The notes under the pieces are model-generated. The model ran no database searches. It was not told the DNA's origin and worked only from the letters and a program-made list of their open reading frames with translations. A program made the translations under genes and the position numbers. From Zygnema cylindricum (lineage: Eukaryota > Streptophyta > Zygnematophyceae > Zygnematales > Zygnemataceae), in contig JBBHKE010002003.1 of the NCBI GenBank assembly GCA_037447655.1, positions 1 to 62,000 of the forward strand: a DNA stretch of 62,000 nt, written 5' to 3'. Positions 23,357 through 33,518 of the stretch are shown here, piece by piece; position 1 is the first letter of the stretch; every line of letters begins with the position of its first letter.

Positions 23357-24292
23357 ATGCATATTTTATCTCTATTTTTAGGAATTAGTTCTGATTTTGG
23401 AAGCGGTCTTGAAAACAAGATATCTGGTGGAGTCATACACAGCCGTGCAAGTATCTCCCGAGGCTAGGGCTATCAGCGAACATCGCCTCCACCAACTTCA
23501 TCACCAATATCCTCAACAGCTTCCAGTATCCACCTTCTCCAAAGCTCACCGTAGTCTTCCCCACAATGTAGAGAACATCATGGCGACCCACCTAGCTAGT
23601 TTGGGAAGAGTGGATTTGGTGTTGGCAGGCTGGCCTTGTGAAGGATACTCCCTAGCAGGACAAGGAAAAGGGCACCAAGACCGCAGAAGTGGAACCTTTT
23701 TTCGGTTGATTCAGTTAATCTCGAGGCTTCAACAGCTCCAGGAAACGCCGGTGGGGTACGTTCTAGAAAATTTCCACCCAAGAGATGATAAACGAAAATA
23801 GGTTGCGGACAGCTGGAATCACATAACCCGGATCTTAGTTTTCGACGCCATACAGCAGGGATCCCGGGCACACCGAGTCCGGGCATATGAGACCAACATG
23901 ATCCCGATTCCAGTCCTCCACCAACTGTTGGAGAAAGAAATCCCCGACCCGAAAAATTGCGTTCAGCAAATACTTGGGGAAGGTAGAATAGCCACACCTG
24001 TGACTCGACCCGATCGCCCACCTTTCTTCCGGTGCAACAGAACGGGATTCCCAGAGAAAGCCCTGCCAACATTGGTCTCTTTCCCTCACAGTAACGCATA
24101 TCGCAATGGAGCGGCACGAATGATTTTGACAGCAAAGCAGGACTCTGGACAACACCGACGATTGCCGAACGGGAAGAAGCAATGGGATTTTAGAAAGGAA
24201 CAACGGCATCACCAGGTATGTCAGACCTTAAGCGGTGCAGCCTTATGGGGCAAAGTATGGATTTGAATTCGGTCACATGGGTACTGAAGCAT
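23357..24292 (+). pseudogene. Retrotransposon-borne C5 cytosine DNA methyltransferase, frameshifted
   Basis: C5 methyltransferases move a methyl group from S-adenosylmethionine to cytosine in DNA. All landmark motifs are seen in canonical order. Motif I (LSLFLGI) follows the ATG at 23357. Motif IV (AGWPCEGYS) has its catalytic Cys codon at 23637. Motif VI (YVLENF) is near 23757-23774. A motif VIII-like DAIQQGSRAHRVRAYETN is near 23847-23900, LPTLVSFPHSNAYRNGAARM follows at 24067-24120, and motif IX/X is AEREEAMGF...RCSLMGQSMDLNSVTW at 24160-24280. The motifs fall in four successive frame segments, so there are about three indels (near 23400, 23795 and 24150) plus one TAG after AMGF. The AHRxR signature recalls the DNMT3/DRM group, but the motif order rules out the permuted DRM layout. 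The gene lies directly upstream of a gypsy-type RT with no other gene between, so it reads as part of the element's polyprotein. No gag or protease is visible before it. Confidence 0.85.
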
Positions 24293-24964
24293 TCACTCGC
24301 CTTTTCCAATCTAACGTCCCCGAAATCAAGAGCTATTTACCTTCAAGATCCTCAATTATTAGCTGTGCAGGCAACTTTGCAGCTTGAGGGGGGGAGAGAA
24401 AGGAGAAAAACCAAACTTCACATTTTACCGCCGCAGGTTTTCCTAGTGGGGGGGGACAGCGGCTTCTATGGTGAGAGTCTAGCGGAAGTTGTCAGCAGCA
24501 ATGTCCTAGCCTTAGAGGTAGGGGCAGATCCACCGGTAGGGTTGGAATTGGACATTAACCTCTGGGGTAGACCACTGGAAGCTTGGGCTGCAGCCGGGGA
24601 AAATGGATTAGACCCTGGGGGAGCAGTTGGACCCCCAGCAGAAGGCGTGACTCTCGGAGCTGTTGGCCCAAAACAAACAGGTGTTCTCATGGTCAGAAAT
24701 AGATGTCGGTATCTACAAAGGAACACCTTTCCGAATCAATTTGATCGACGAGACGTCTATTGTTTGGCAGAAGCAGTATCCTCTAAGTTTCAAGGAAAAG
24801 GAATTCATCACGGCTAAAGTCTTGACCCTGGTGGAAGCCGGATTGGTTCAGGAAAGTACTGGACTTCATGGGTTTGCTTCCAAGACAGTCCTCCCTCCCA
24901 AAAAAGACTCGTCCGGGAAAACTGTAGATTTCCGGATGTGTGGAGACTATCGCATACTGAACAC
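24293..24964 (+). pseudogene. Gypsy A linker and N-terminal reverse transcriptase, cut by copia B1
   Basis: After the methyltransferase, about 110 codons of unrecognised linker run to 24660. A new frame then gives the standard start of a Ty3/gypsy RT: NKQVFSWSEIDVG, YPLSFKEKEFI, LVEAGLVQEST, KTVLPPKKDSSG and RMCGDYRILN. The frame is cut at 24964 by the LTR of copia B1. The linker has no DTG/DSG protease signature. The catalytic YxDD region is not present; the element resumes only in RNase H at 29071. Confidence 0.85.
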
Positions 24965-25965
24965 TGTTGAAATAAGTAGTTTTGTATTTTCTAGTTTAAA
25001 ATAAATTAGCGGAAACATATATAAGAAATGATGGCAGCCTGCCTCCATCTCTTCTCTCTCTCCCCCATACTTGTTGTAGTCACTGAAAAAGAGAGAGAGC
25101 GATGGAGCCATGGCTGCCTCAGCTCCATAGGAAGGACTAAAGAGTGACTTAAGTCACTCTCAACAAAAGGTTGAGTCCGGCAGGACTCGAACCCCCGACC
25201 GGTAGAGCGCGGCGTAGCCGTTAGCTCTAACCAGTCTGTCGTAGAAGTCCGTTAGATAATATAGGGTTTCATTCATATATAAACTGTTGTATAGTACCGA
25301 AATGATCTAACTGGAATATAAAACGAAACGAACATAGAACTTGTTAAATTTTAGTGCGAAACGTCATTTCGCACGAAACAAATGAAACAGACACTTTTAA
25401 CGGTCGACATTTAATGTCGGATTTAATCCGACGGCGCACGTCGTCGCCGAGATCGCGGAATGGTCACTTTGGAATTTATGGACGTGGCATGACGTGGCGC
25501 CGCGTGGAAGGATGACATTCGGTCGCGGGAATTCCGGAGGAAATACGGACAAGTGGAAAAATGACACGCGTCCACTCAAGAGCCTTGTCGTACACCGGCC
25601 GTACAGAAAGTACATCGGCCATAGTACCTTTCTGTACTTTACAGTAATACGATTGGTTCGTACTTTAGTAGATAGGGGTTGTGAGAGGGATTTAGGACTT
25701 AGGAAATTTTTGGTAGACAGACACCTCTCTCTAAGAGAGCTTTGTATAAATTGGCATTTTTGCCGGCTCATAACTTATCGCCTGGTTGGCCGTTTTCAGT
25801 GATTCTTTTTGCTACGGATTCAGGGGAGTTCAGGCTACACAAGGGTGCAGTCAAATTCTCAGTTTGCCTTCTTGGGCAGAAGTGGTCGTGGCTTAAAGTG
25901 GGTTAGTTAAATACTATCTAGAGGCTTCCTGTATTCTGTAGTCCAATGGAGGACACAGAATTGCA
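24965..25965 (+). mobile_element. 5' LTR of copia element B1 (1001 bp)
   Basis: Begins TGTTGAAATAAG inside the gypsy A RT frame and ends CAGAATTGCA. It aligns end to end with the LTRs at 36185, 41534 and 53657. A perfect 18-bp palindrome, GAGTGACTTAAGTCACTC, lies at 25142-25159 and a TATAAA box at 25745-25750, so U3 is about 775 bp. The gag ATG (25946) lies inside the LTR, 20 nt before its end. The left flank is AACAC; the 3' LTR is lost, so the target duplication cannot be checked. Confidence 0.9.
25171..25254 (-). other. tRNA-like sequence in U3 of the B1 LTR (antisense)
   Basis: On the minus strand TACGACAGACTGGTTAGAGC resembles a D-arm and A box, and GGTTCGAGTCCTG is a B-box/T-loop match. 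The acceptor-stem halves do not pair and the T stem has a mismatch, so it is not a functional tRNA gene by inspection. The same segment recurs in the other B-type LTRs. Confidence 0.6.
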
Positions 25966-26773
25966 GGTTATGGGCCCACCCTCTAGGGTGCCCACCTTCA
26001 ATGGATCTGGGTTCATCTATTGGGAAGCCATGATGATGGGAGCTTTGTGTGAAAAACGATACTGGGGTATCGTCAGTGGACAAGTGAAACGTCCACCTTC
26101 GGGAACTCCACCAGGATTTGGGGGAGTAAGGTTTTCTGCAACAACGGCTGCCTCAGCGGAGGAGGCAGATGATGGGGACAGCAGTGTGTCCGAAAAGGAG
26201 AAAGGGAAGGAGACACCCCTCACTCCTATTGCCACAGTATCGGGAACTTCGACCGTGAAGACCGTGGAGAACGATACTCAAATGTGGGAGGATGTAAACA
26301 TGGCTGCCAAGAACTTCATTTTGAGGCACCTCACTCAAGGTTTGGCCACTCCTCATCTTCACATTTACAAGGCAGAGGAATTGTGGGAGAGTTTGGTGGA
26401 GATTTATAGAGCTGGAACTATTCAGGAGCTCCAGTTGGCTGAGCAAAAGCTATTGAGTTACACTTACAAAGGAGGAAAGATGTTAGATTACTGTAATGAT
26501 CTTTCTTGTTTATATATGGAAATGGAAAGTGCCGGGTGGACAGGTACAATGAAAATGAAAGTTAACACCCTTATCATGAAATTACCAGATGAAATCGAAA
26601 ACATAGTGTACCGAGTACAGGGAATGCCTGATAGTTCATGGAAATGGAACACAGTAGTCAGGATGATACTTGTGCAGGAAAACACAATGGAGATTAGGAG
26701 AGGAGGAAAGAGCATTCAAGCTATAGCAGCAGGAGGGGACCGATGGGGGGAAGGATCCGAAGAAACCTTATAG
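25946..26773 (+). CDS. Copia B1 gag
   Basis: The capsid-type polyprotein start, MEDTELQVMGPPSRVPTFNG, begins in the LTR and reads across the primer-binding region. A core gag segment (LRHLTQGLATPHL, LWESLVEIYRAG, YCNDLSCLYMEMESAGWTG, TLIMKLPDEIENIVY) fits the copia gag_pre-integrase family. The open frame stops at 26773 only because of a frame change in a run of six G at about 26745-26750. In the alternative frame the protein continues into the CCHC knuckle CHYCKKPGHFIADC and pol. Apart from that homopolymer lesion it is intact. Confidence 0.88.
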   Translation: MEDTELQVMGPPSRVPTFNGSGFIYWEAMMMGALCEKRYWGIVSGQVKRPPSGTPPGFGGVRFSATTAASAEEADDGDSSVSEKEKGKETPLTPIATVSGTSTVKTVENDTQMWEDVNMAAKNFILRHLTQGLATPHLHIYKAEELWESLVEIYRAGTIQELQLAEQKLLSYTYKGGKMLDYCNDLSCLYMEMESAGWTGTMKMKVNTLIMKLPDEIENIVYRVQGMPDSSWKWNTVVRMILVQENTMEIRRGGKSIQAIAAGGDRWGEGSEETL

Positions 26774-29070
26774 AGGGGAAAGAGATAATTCTGGGGGACA
26801 GAGGCCCCCAAAGGGTCTTTGTCATTATTGCAAAAAGCCGGGACACTTTATTGCAGATTGTGTCAAGTTGTCAGAGCTGAGGCTCCAAGAAAACCGTGGA
26901 GGGGGTTCTTCCGGAGGGAAGAAAAAGGCACTTGTGGTTACAAAAGTGTCAGGAGAAATCGAGGATGAGTCATCTGAGGAGGATGGGGAGCTTCTTCTTG
27001 ACGAGAGTCTGGAGGAGAAGGAGATCCCTCGGAGGCAGAAGTGTGCCCTTGGAGCAATTCGGGAAGCTCCACAAGAAGGATGTATCATCGACTCAGGTGC
27101 ATCCATGCATATGTGCCGTGATAAAGAACTCTTCACTAAGCTACGAAAGTTTTTAACTGTAGAGATAGAGTATGGGGATGGGAGAGTGGTTACTACAGAT
27201 CTAGTGGGATCAGTAGATCTGAAAGTCTTAGTGGAGGGTAAGACCTCTATACTTACATTCTCAGATGTACTTTACATTCCTCAGCTGAGTAAAAATCTTG
27301 TCTCTACGTCTGTGTTAGATGACAAAGAGTTTGATACCTTCACCAGAAAGGGAGTCTTTACAGCTAAGTATGGGAATGAAGTTTACTTCACAGCAGATAA
27401 GGGTAGCCAAGGAATGTTTAGGCTTAACTTGAGTAATGAAAAGAAGAATGCTTACTATGTTGGTGTTCCTAAGGTGATGATTTGGCATAAGCGTTTCGGG
27501 CATGTGCATTTTGATAGGTTAAGGGAAATGAAAAAGCTTGGGGTAGTAGATGGCATTCAGTTTGGGGATAATGAAATAATGGATGATTGTAGTGGTTGTG
27601 CTCAAGGTAAGGCTCACAGACTTCCCTTTCCCAAAGCCGCCACATATAGAGGTGAGAAAGTGTTAGATTTGGTCCACACAGATATTTGGGGACCTGCAAA
27701 AGTACCTTCGGTTGGAGGAAAGAGGTTTATGATGACAATAACTGATGATTGGTCTAGATACTCTAGAGTCTACTTTCTGAGAAATAAGTCTGAAGCATCC
27801 ACTTACTTCAAAGAATATAAAGCTTGGAGTGAGAAGTTGCATGAAACCCCTATTAAGAGGATAAGGAGTGATAATGGGGGGGAATATACCTCTAACCAGT
27901 TTGAGGAATATCTGAGAGATGAGGGAGTGCAACACCAGAAAACTGTACCATATAACCCGGAACAAAATGGGGTAGCTGAGAGGTTGAATAGAACACTAGG
28001 AGATAGTGCATGCAGTATGTTGGCAGACAAGAAAATAGGAAAGAGATTTTGGGCAGAGGCAATGAACTGTGCCAACTATATTAAGAATAGAGTCCTCACC
28101 TCAGCTGTAAAGGGAGTCACACCTTATGAGAGATGGGTTGGAAGGAAACCCGATATCTCACACCTTAAAGTATTTGGTAGCCAAGTTTACAGTCTTGACA
28201 CGGATAGGAAAAACTGGAAACTAGATGCTAAGGGAAAACCTGGATACTTTGTGGGATATGATGAGGATGTTAAGGGATATAGAGTATATGACTTGGCAAA
28301 GAAAGATATCATTCTGGTCAAACACTTAGTTGTCATGGATGAAGGGAAGTCATTTGACCCCTTCAAATATACAAAGAAGATTAGGATCAGATTTGAGTCT
28401 GAAAGTGAGGAGAACTCGGTCGTTCCCGAAAGGGATATGGGTGACACCGTGATTACAGATTCAGGGGAGATCCAAGATACAGGAGACTCACCGGAAACCT
28501 CACATACTCCTATGGACTTCGAGGAGATAGAAGAAGCAGGACAAGAACCGGTTTCCATGGACAAGGGAGCCGATGAAACAGTGAGAAGAAATCCAAGACT
28601 TCCATCCATTCTTGCTTCAGAGTTTGAGGGAGGAAGAAGGAGCAGCAAAAGATTACAGGAAAAACAAGTCGCTCATAAGGTAACTAAGCTATCTCACCCT
28701 GATGAGCCTCAGTCTTACTCGGAGGCAGTGAATAGTCCAGAGAAAGAAAGATGGATTAGAGCTATAAATGATGAGATGGCTTCTATCATGGAAGCAAATA
28801 CCTGGGAATTAGCAGATTGTCCTCCAGACAGAAAACCTATTGGGTGTAAATGGGTATTTATACTAAAACTGAACCCAGATAATACCATTGAAAGATATAA
28901 GGCTCGATTGGTAGCGAAGGGGTTCACCCAAAAGGAAGGGATTGACTATGAGGAGACCTTTGCTCCAGTTGTTCGGTTCCCATCAGTAAGGATTCTCCTC
29001 AGCCTGGCAGCAGCGGAAGACATGGAAATCCATCAGATGGACATTAAGACTGCGTTTCTTAATGGTGAGT
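26749..29070 (+). pseudogene. Copia B1 zinc knuckle, protease, integrase and N-terminal RT (truncated)
   Basis: Continuous frame from the gag frameshift onward. The CCHC knuckle is near 26820-26862. The protease site is IIDSGASMHMC near 27086. The integrase has the finger IWHKRFGHVHF...CSGCAQGK and the DDE residues in VHTDIWGP, RSDNGGEYTS and EQNGVAERLNR. The acidic linker ends in NPRLPSILASEFEGGRRSSKR. RT starts [29 protein letters not shown] and runs to HQMDIKTAFLNGEL, where copia sequence ends at about 29070, before the YVDD box. The frame continues without a stop into gypsy RNase H to 29321. No stops interrupt the 2.3 kb of copia coding sequence, so this is a young copy up to its breakpoint. 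Confidence 0.9.
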
Positions 29071-30435
29071 TAGCCAAAGAACAACAGATCTACTTCCAGT
29101 TCTTGAAAGATGCTCTAAAGCAACACCTTGTGCTCCGGATGCCTGATCACCAAAGACCTTTCCTCCTTTATACTGATTGGAGCAGGTTTGGATTGGGAGC
29201 GGTTCTGGCTGAAGTCGATGATGCCGGAGCTGAATATGTGGTGGCCTACGCTAGCCAGAGCAACAACAGGGCTGAGAGGAATTATAGCAGTTACCACGGA
29301 GAGTTACTTGCAGCACTTTAGGCCATCCAGCATTTCCGACCTTATTTGTACGGAGTCCATTTCACACTGATTACGGATCACCAACCCTTGCAATGGATCA
29401 TGGAAAATAGTAAGTTGACCGGCAAACTCGCCAGATGGGGTTTTATCCTGCAGGAATATGATTTCGACATTGTTCACACGGCAGGGGAGATCCATGGGAA
29501 TGGCGACGGACTTAGCCAGAATCTTGATCCCTCCACCATGGATTCTACCGGGGCTCGGCATGATGAGGACCCTGAGATCAACTTGGATATCATTCAAGCC
29601 TCCTCCGTTTTCATCTGGCTTCCCCAATCTGGGGGGGAACTGTCAACTTTCTCTGCCGATGTGGAGGGGCAGGCGCCCATAGAGGCCGGACAAAAGGACA
29701 TCTGGAACGACCCCGATGCTCTCGAATCTATCCAGCAGGGGTCCCCTCTTCCCCACTTGACTAAAGTTACCTTATCCCAGGTACAGACCCGGATAGCTGC
29801 GTATGATTGGGACAGAGGCGTTCTCCTTTCGAAATGGTCAGACGGTACGAGGAAAGTGGTTCCTCCCCTGTCTGACCGAGAAACTCTGATTTCTAATCTC
29901 CATCGGCAATGTGGACACTTCGAGCAAAAGCGGACCACTTCCCTGGTTACGGGCTTTTATTGGTGGCATGGGTTGCGAACTCAAGTCAACCGAATTGTGC
30001 AAACTTGCTCCTCATGCGATCGCGTTAAGGCAGCTTTTGACAAGAAGGGCGGGACAGAGCTTCATTCGCTTCCTATCTGAGGGATGTTTTATCGGTGGTC
30101 GTTGGATCTTTTGGGACCTCTTCCGACCAGCAGGCGGGGGAACCGCTTTGTGCTGGTCATGATAGAACATTTTTCCAAGTGGATCGAGTTGGTGGTTTTG
30201 CCTCGGAAGGAGTCCAAGGCAATTGCCGATGCCTTTTTGCAAAGGGTGCTGGCCTAATTCGGAGCGCCTGCGGAAGTACTGACCGACCAAGGCTCCGAAT
30301 TTGCCGGAGAATTTTCCAATCTCTTGGAAAAATGCTTGGTCGACCATCGGATGACCAGCCGTGACCACCCTCAAGCCGACGGTTTAGCCGAAAGGTGCGT
30401 ACAAACAGTGAAGCGGTCACTACTCACCCCTATTA
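29071..30435 (+). pseudogene. Gypsy A RNase H and integrase
   Basis: Gypsy sequence resumes here, downstream of the copia B1 breakpoint. RNase H has LLYTDWSRFGLGAVL, the Glu in SSYHGELLAAL (followed by one TAG at 29319) and LITDHQPLQWIM. The integrase zinc finger is HRQCGHFEQKRTTSLV...CSSCDRVK at 29900-30030. The core continues in another frame with WSLDLLGPLP, VLTDQGSEF and ADGLAERCVQTVKR, so all three acidic catalytic positions are present, with one in-frame stop at about 30255. The element ends abruptly after KRSLLT at about 30435; integrase C-terminus and LTR are missing. Between the RT start (24964) and this point roughly 300 codons of RT are lost. Confidence 0.87.
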
Positions 30436-31075
30436 CCAAGACCCTAATCCCTTCCCCCGGCCAAGGGGGGGGGTTAGGAGGAGGGGATAACTTTCGCCTC
30501 CCCCTTTGCCCTCATCCCTATTCCCTGCTCATGCCTCTCTCCTATTTTTGCATGCATATCCATGGGAGGGATGCGAGTAGCAGTGGGCATGATCATTATT
30601 TTGGGAAGCCCTCGCATTCGGGGTTTATTTGCAGGTCTCCAATGCCGACGATTTTGGGCTGTGGGCCCTTCCCTCACGTTAATCAGGCACGCTCGACACC
30701 TCTGTCTTTGTCTTTTGTTTTAAGTCTTGGGTTTGCAGCTCGTCGCCAATCTCACGCACATCTATCTCAACCAGTTGGGGGGGGGGTGCATCACTACGAA
30801 AATCTTTCTGTCCCACTCTCTAAGGGACCACATTTCATTTTTTCCTCTTTCCTTCTCCAAGTCCACCTCTTTCGGAGATCTCTATCTACGATTTCCTTAA
30901 CCCTAACCATGTGTCTTGGTCTATTCTCGCATACACGACTGACAAGTCTACGAGTTTCATGCATAATCCACCTACCCCGCGTTGGACCGCTGCTTTTCCC
31001 ACACGCAGTTGGAATCATTCGGTTAATTGCCTTAAACAAACACATGTGGCTTACTAGCTAGGTCAAACGCTTATC
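30436..31075. other. Unidentified filler between gypsy A and gypsy B
   Basis: A C/T-rich stretch with G runs at 30467-30475 and near 30780. One open frame crosses it from gypsy A but shows no domain and probably reflects low-stop C-rich sequence. It interrupts gypsy A's integrase and precedes gypsy B's RT leader. No terminal repeats were recognised. Confidence 0.4.
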
Positions 31076-31960
31076 GCAGATGAGCAGTTGGCCTTTACAC
31101 AAGCCATGGAATCTATGACAATTGAGAATCCCGATGCTCCTAAATGGAAATTCGGCACCAATCTTACAAAGGTCGAACAAAAATTACTGAATGACGTAGT
31201 CTTAAGAAATGTCGATGCCTTTGCTTTTTCTATGAAAAATTTGGGGCGTCACACCACTTATAAGATGTCGATAGATCTCGAAGATGACCGCCTGATATTT
31301 AAACCGAAACATCGTCTATCTGAAACTGAATAGGAAATGGTAGACAATCGATGTGCGGAACTAGAGGAAGCATGCCTAATCTATCACTCAGACTCCACAT
31401 TTGCAGCTCCCACCGTCATGCCTCGGAAAAAGGATTCTGATGGTAATTTCACTAACCGTCGAATGTGTGTGATTATCGTAAACTGAACGCTAGAGTTGTT
31501 CAAGATCGTCATGCCATTCCTCTTGTCGAAGAAATATTTGATCACGTAGGCGGGGCGAAGTATTTTAGTATCCTTGACCTCCGTCAGGGATTCAACCAAA
31601 TTGAAATAGAGGAAAAAAACCGGCATAAAACTGCCTTTTGGGGTAGTGACGGCCGATGGGAATGAGCCGTAATGCCATTCGGCTTAAAAATCGCTCCAAC
31701 AGTATTTCAAAAAGTCATGGACTCAGTCCTCGGGGGTTGTAAGTTTGCTAGGTGTTACATCGATGACCTGATCATTGCCTCCGCTACTATCGAAGAGCAC
31801 GCGGCTCACATCTAGTTGTCATTGACTGAATTAAAAAGGGTCGGATTAAAGTGTCATCCCGCAAAATGCACCTTTGGAGCCGAGGGAGTGCTTTAACTCG
31901 GCCATTTTATCTCGGCTGAGGGGATCACTCCTCTCGAAGCAAAGGTAGAGGCAATCAGTA
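31076..31960 (+). pseudogene. Gypsy B reverse transcriptase
   Basis: Upstream leader (TKVEQKLLNDVVLRNVDAFAF, KHRLSETE then a stop) followed by RT blocks in shifting frames: FAAPTVMPRKKDSDG, DYRKLNARVVQDRHAIPL, YFSILDLRQGFNQIEI, KTAFWG, VMPFGLKIAPTVFQ, CYIDDLIIA (31756-31767 encodes YIDD) and LGHFISAEGI. At least four stops and one frameshift are visible. This RT lineage resembles gypsy A's (similar leader and RNase H) but differs clearly in sequence. Nothing like the methyltransferase precedes it, because the copy is truncated at about 31076. Confidence 0.85.
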
Positions 31961-32763
31961 AATTGCTGGCTCCCACAGACCTCACAAGTCTGCGAGCGTT
32001 TCTCGGGCTTGCTAATTATTATCGCAGGTTCGTACCTAATTTCAGTACAATCGCATCTCCTTTAAACGACCTTCTCAAGAAGGAAGTGGCCTTTATATGG
32101 GGCCCCGATCAGATTTCCGCATTTCAAAAATTAAAAACCTCCTTATCGAGTGCTTTGATTCTCCGTCCCCCCAATCACAAGCTCCCTTTTCGTCTTCAAA
32201 CAAATTTTGGAAAACGCGAAATCACTGCCATTTTGACACAAAGAGAGTTGAGCGGAGAGGAATATGTAATTGCTTGCGCAAGTAGAAGCAATAATCGTGT
32301 TTAATCGAATTATAGTAGTTACGAAGGGGAATGCCTAGCCGCGGTTTGGGGAGGCGTTCACTTTCATCATTATTTGTAAAAGAAGCCTTTCACACTTCTA
32401 ACTGGCCATCAGCCCTTACATTGGTTGATGACTAACAATAAGCTTTCCGGGAAACAAGCCCAATGGGCTTTAATTTTGCAAGAATATGACGTTGAAATAA
32501 TTCACCGACCTGGTCTTCTTAGTCTAAACGCAGACGGAATTTCCCAAAATCCTTTGCCCCGAACGACAGATAACGGAGTTCGACAGGATTTTGATGACGA
32601 CAATGTTCTTGTCATGTCAATGGGTTCTTATCTTACTTACTGTCTGGCCTCTATTCCAAACCCTCGTCCCGCCACGGATCCTTGGCGTGATGGGCCTCTC
32701 ATTCTTTTCCTATCCTTCAGACCTTCAAGTCCGGCATTACCTCTGACGAAGAAGACAAAGTGA
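31961..32763 (+). pseudogene. Gypsy B RT connection and RNase H
   Basis: Frames at 31963-32304 and 32425-32763 give LRAFLGLANYYRRFVPNFS, the RNase H-like region ending EEYVIACASRSNNR, then NYSSYEGECLAAV and LLTGHQPLHWLMTNN, with Asp replaced by Gly in the third catalytic motif. The order and wording match gypsy A's RNase H (SNNRAERNYSSYHGELLAAL). Several stops; not functional. Confidence 0.82.
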
Positions 32764-33062
32764 AAAAGAGAGCCAAAGATTACCTTTGGCTCGGAGGATC
32801 TTTAGTTCGATTGTTGGTAGACGAAAGCCATAGACACATCCCTCGTCCTACCGAGCGGCTTTCTCTAATTTAGCAGATTCACACCGAGCTTGGTCACTAC
32901 GGTACCAAGCGGACGTTAAGCCTAGTTCAAGCACGGTATTGGTGGTCACGAATGCAAGCCGGTGTTACTGCCATTCTACACATGTGTGCCACCTGCGACC
33001 GTCTTCGTACATCTTTCTCTAATCGCCAGACTACGCTCCAACCTCTACCCATAGGGGATTGA
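32764..33062 (+). pseudogene. Gypsy B integrase zinc finger
   Basis: YLWLGGSLVRLLVDESHRHIP leads to IHTELGHYGTKRTLSLVQARYWW and MCATCDRLRTSF, a complete HH-CC integrase finger. LQPLPIGD then ends the conserved block at a stop. The catalytic core that should follow (first Asp) is not found. Confidence 0.82.
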
Positions 33063-33518
33063 TCGAGTCGGTCGATTGGCCGGATTCCCATCTTTAATCA
33101 TGTTCCAAAATTTTAGTAATATGGCTACTTTCAGCGGCTTAACCACCGGATTAAGGCATGTCATGATTGCCCCAGCCGAGGTTCGGCCGAACGGGCGCCT
33201 GCATTTAGTTTGCCTTGGCGGGGCATCAAGTAAAAAAACACATTTCAATTTGGAATGAGTCCTCGTCACATACCGTGGATATCCCGTGTCGATTCAGTGT
33301 CGTAATTTTAGCCCGTGTGTATTTTATTTGGGCGACAACGTTTCGATCGCAATATTGAAGAGCACAAGTTTCAGCCCGATGTCTTACGCCCTTTTTGGCA
33401 TCTCGCCACGTTTTACTTTTGCCCGAAATGCCTTGAAAGCCAGATCTGGTGCAGTGCGCAGACCACGGTTTTCCACCACTCGAATCGGCAGTTACAAGTT
33501 TTCCGCTTCCGCTGATGC
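33063..33518 (+). other. Degenerate segment in place of the gypsy B integrase core
   Basis: Frames are short and no DDE motif is visible. Pieces such as FQPDVLRPFWHLATFYFCPKCLES and two imperfect copies of GGTTTTCCACCACTCGAA (near 33469 and 33628) suggest internal duplication. The core domain is deleted or decayed beyond recognition. Confidence 0.45.

Noticed and set aside
23397-23801. Independent host DNA methyltransferase gene
   Set aside because: No introns or host-type regulatory domains; it is frameshifted and runs straight into gypsy RT, so an element-borne gene fits better.
23596-24212. Minus-strand frames of 125 and 179 codons
   Set aside because: They lie antisense to the methyltransferase motifs and have no domain; shadows.
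25171-25254. Functional tRNA gene
   Set aside because: A and B boxes are recognisable, but the acceptor-stem halves do not pair, the T stem has a mismatch, and the segment is an integral part of a repeated LTR.
28187-28648. Minus-strand Ser-rich frame of 153 codons
   Set aside because: Antisense of the acidic copia B1 linker; Glu/Asp-rich codons give Ser/Leu-rich shadows.
30324-31061. 245-codon frame extending from gypsy A
   Set aside because: Only its first ~40 codons match integrase; the rest is C-rich sequence with no recognisable domain and probably open by chance.
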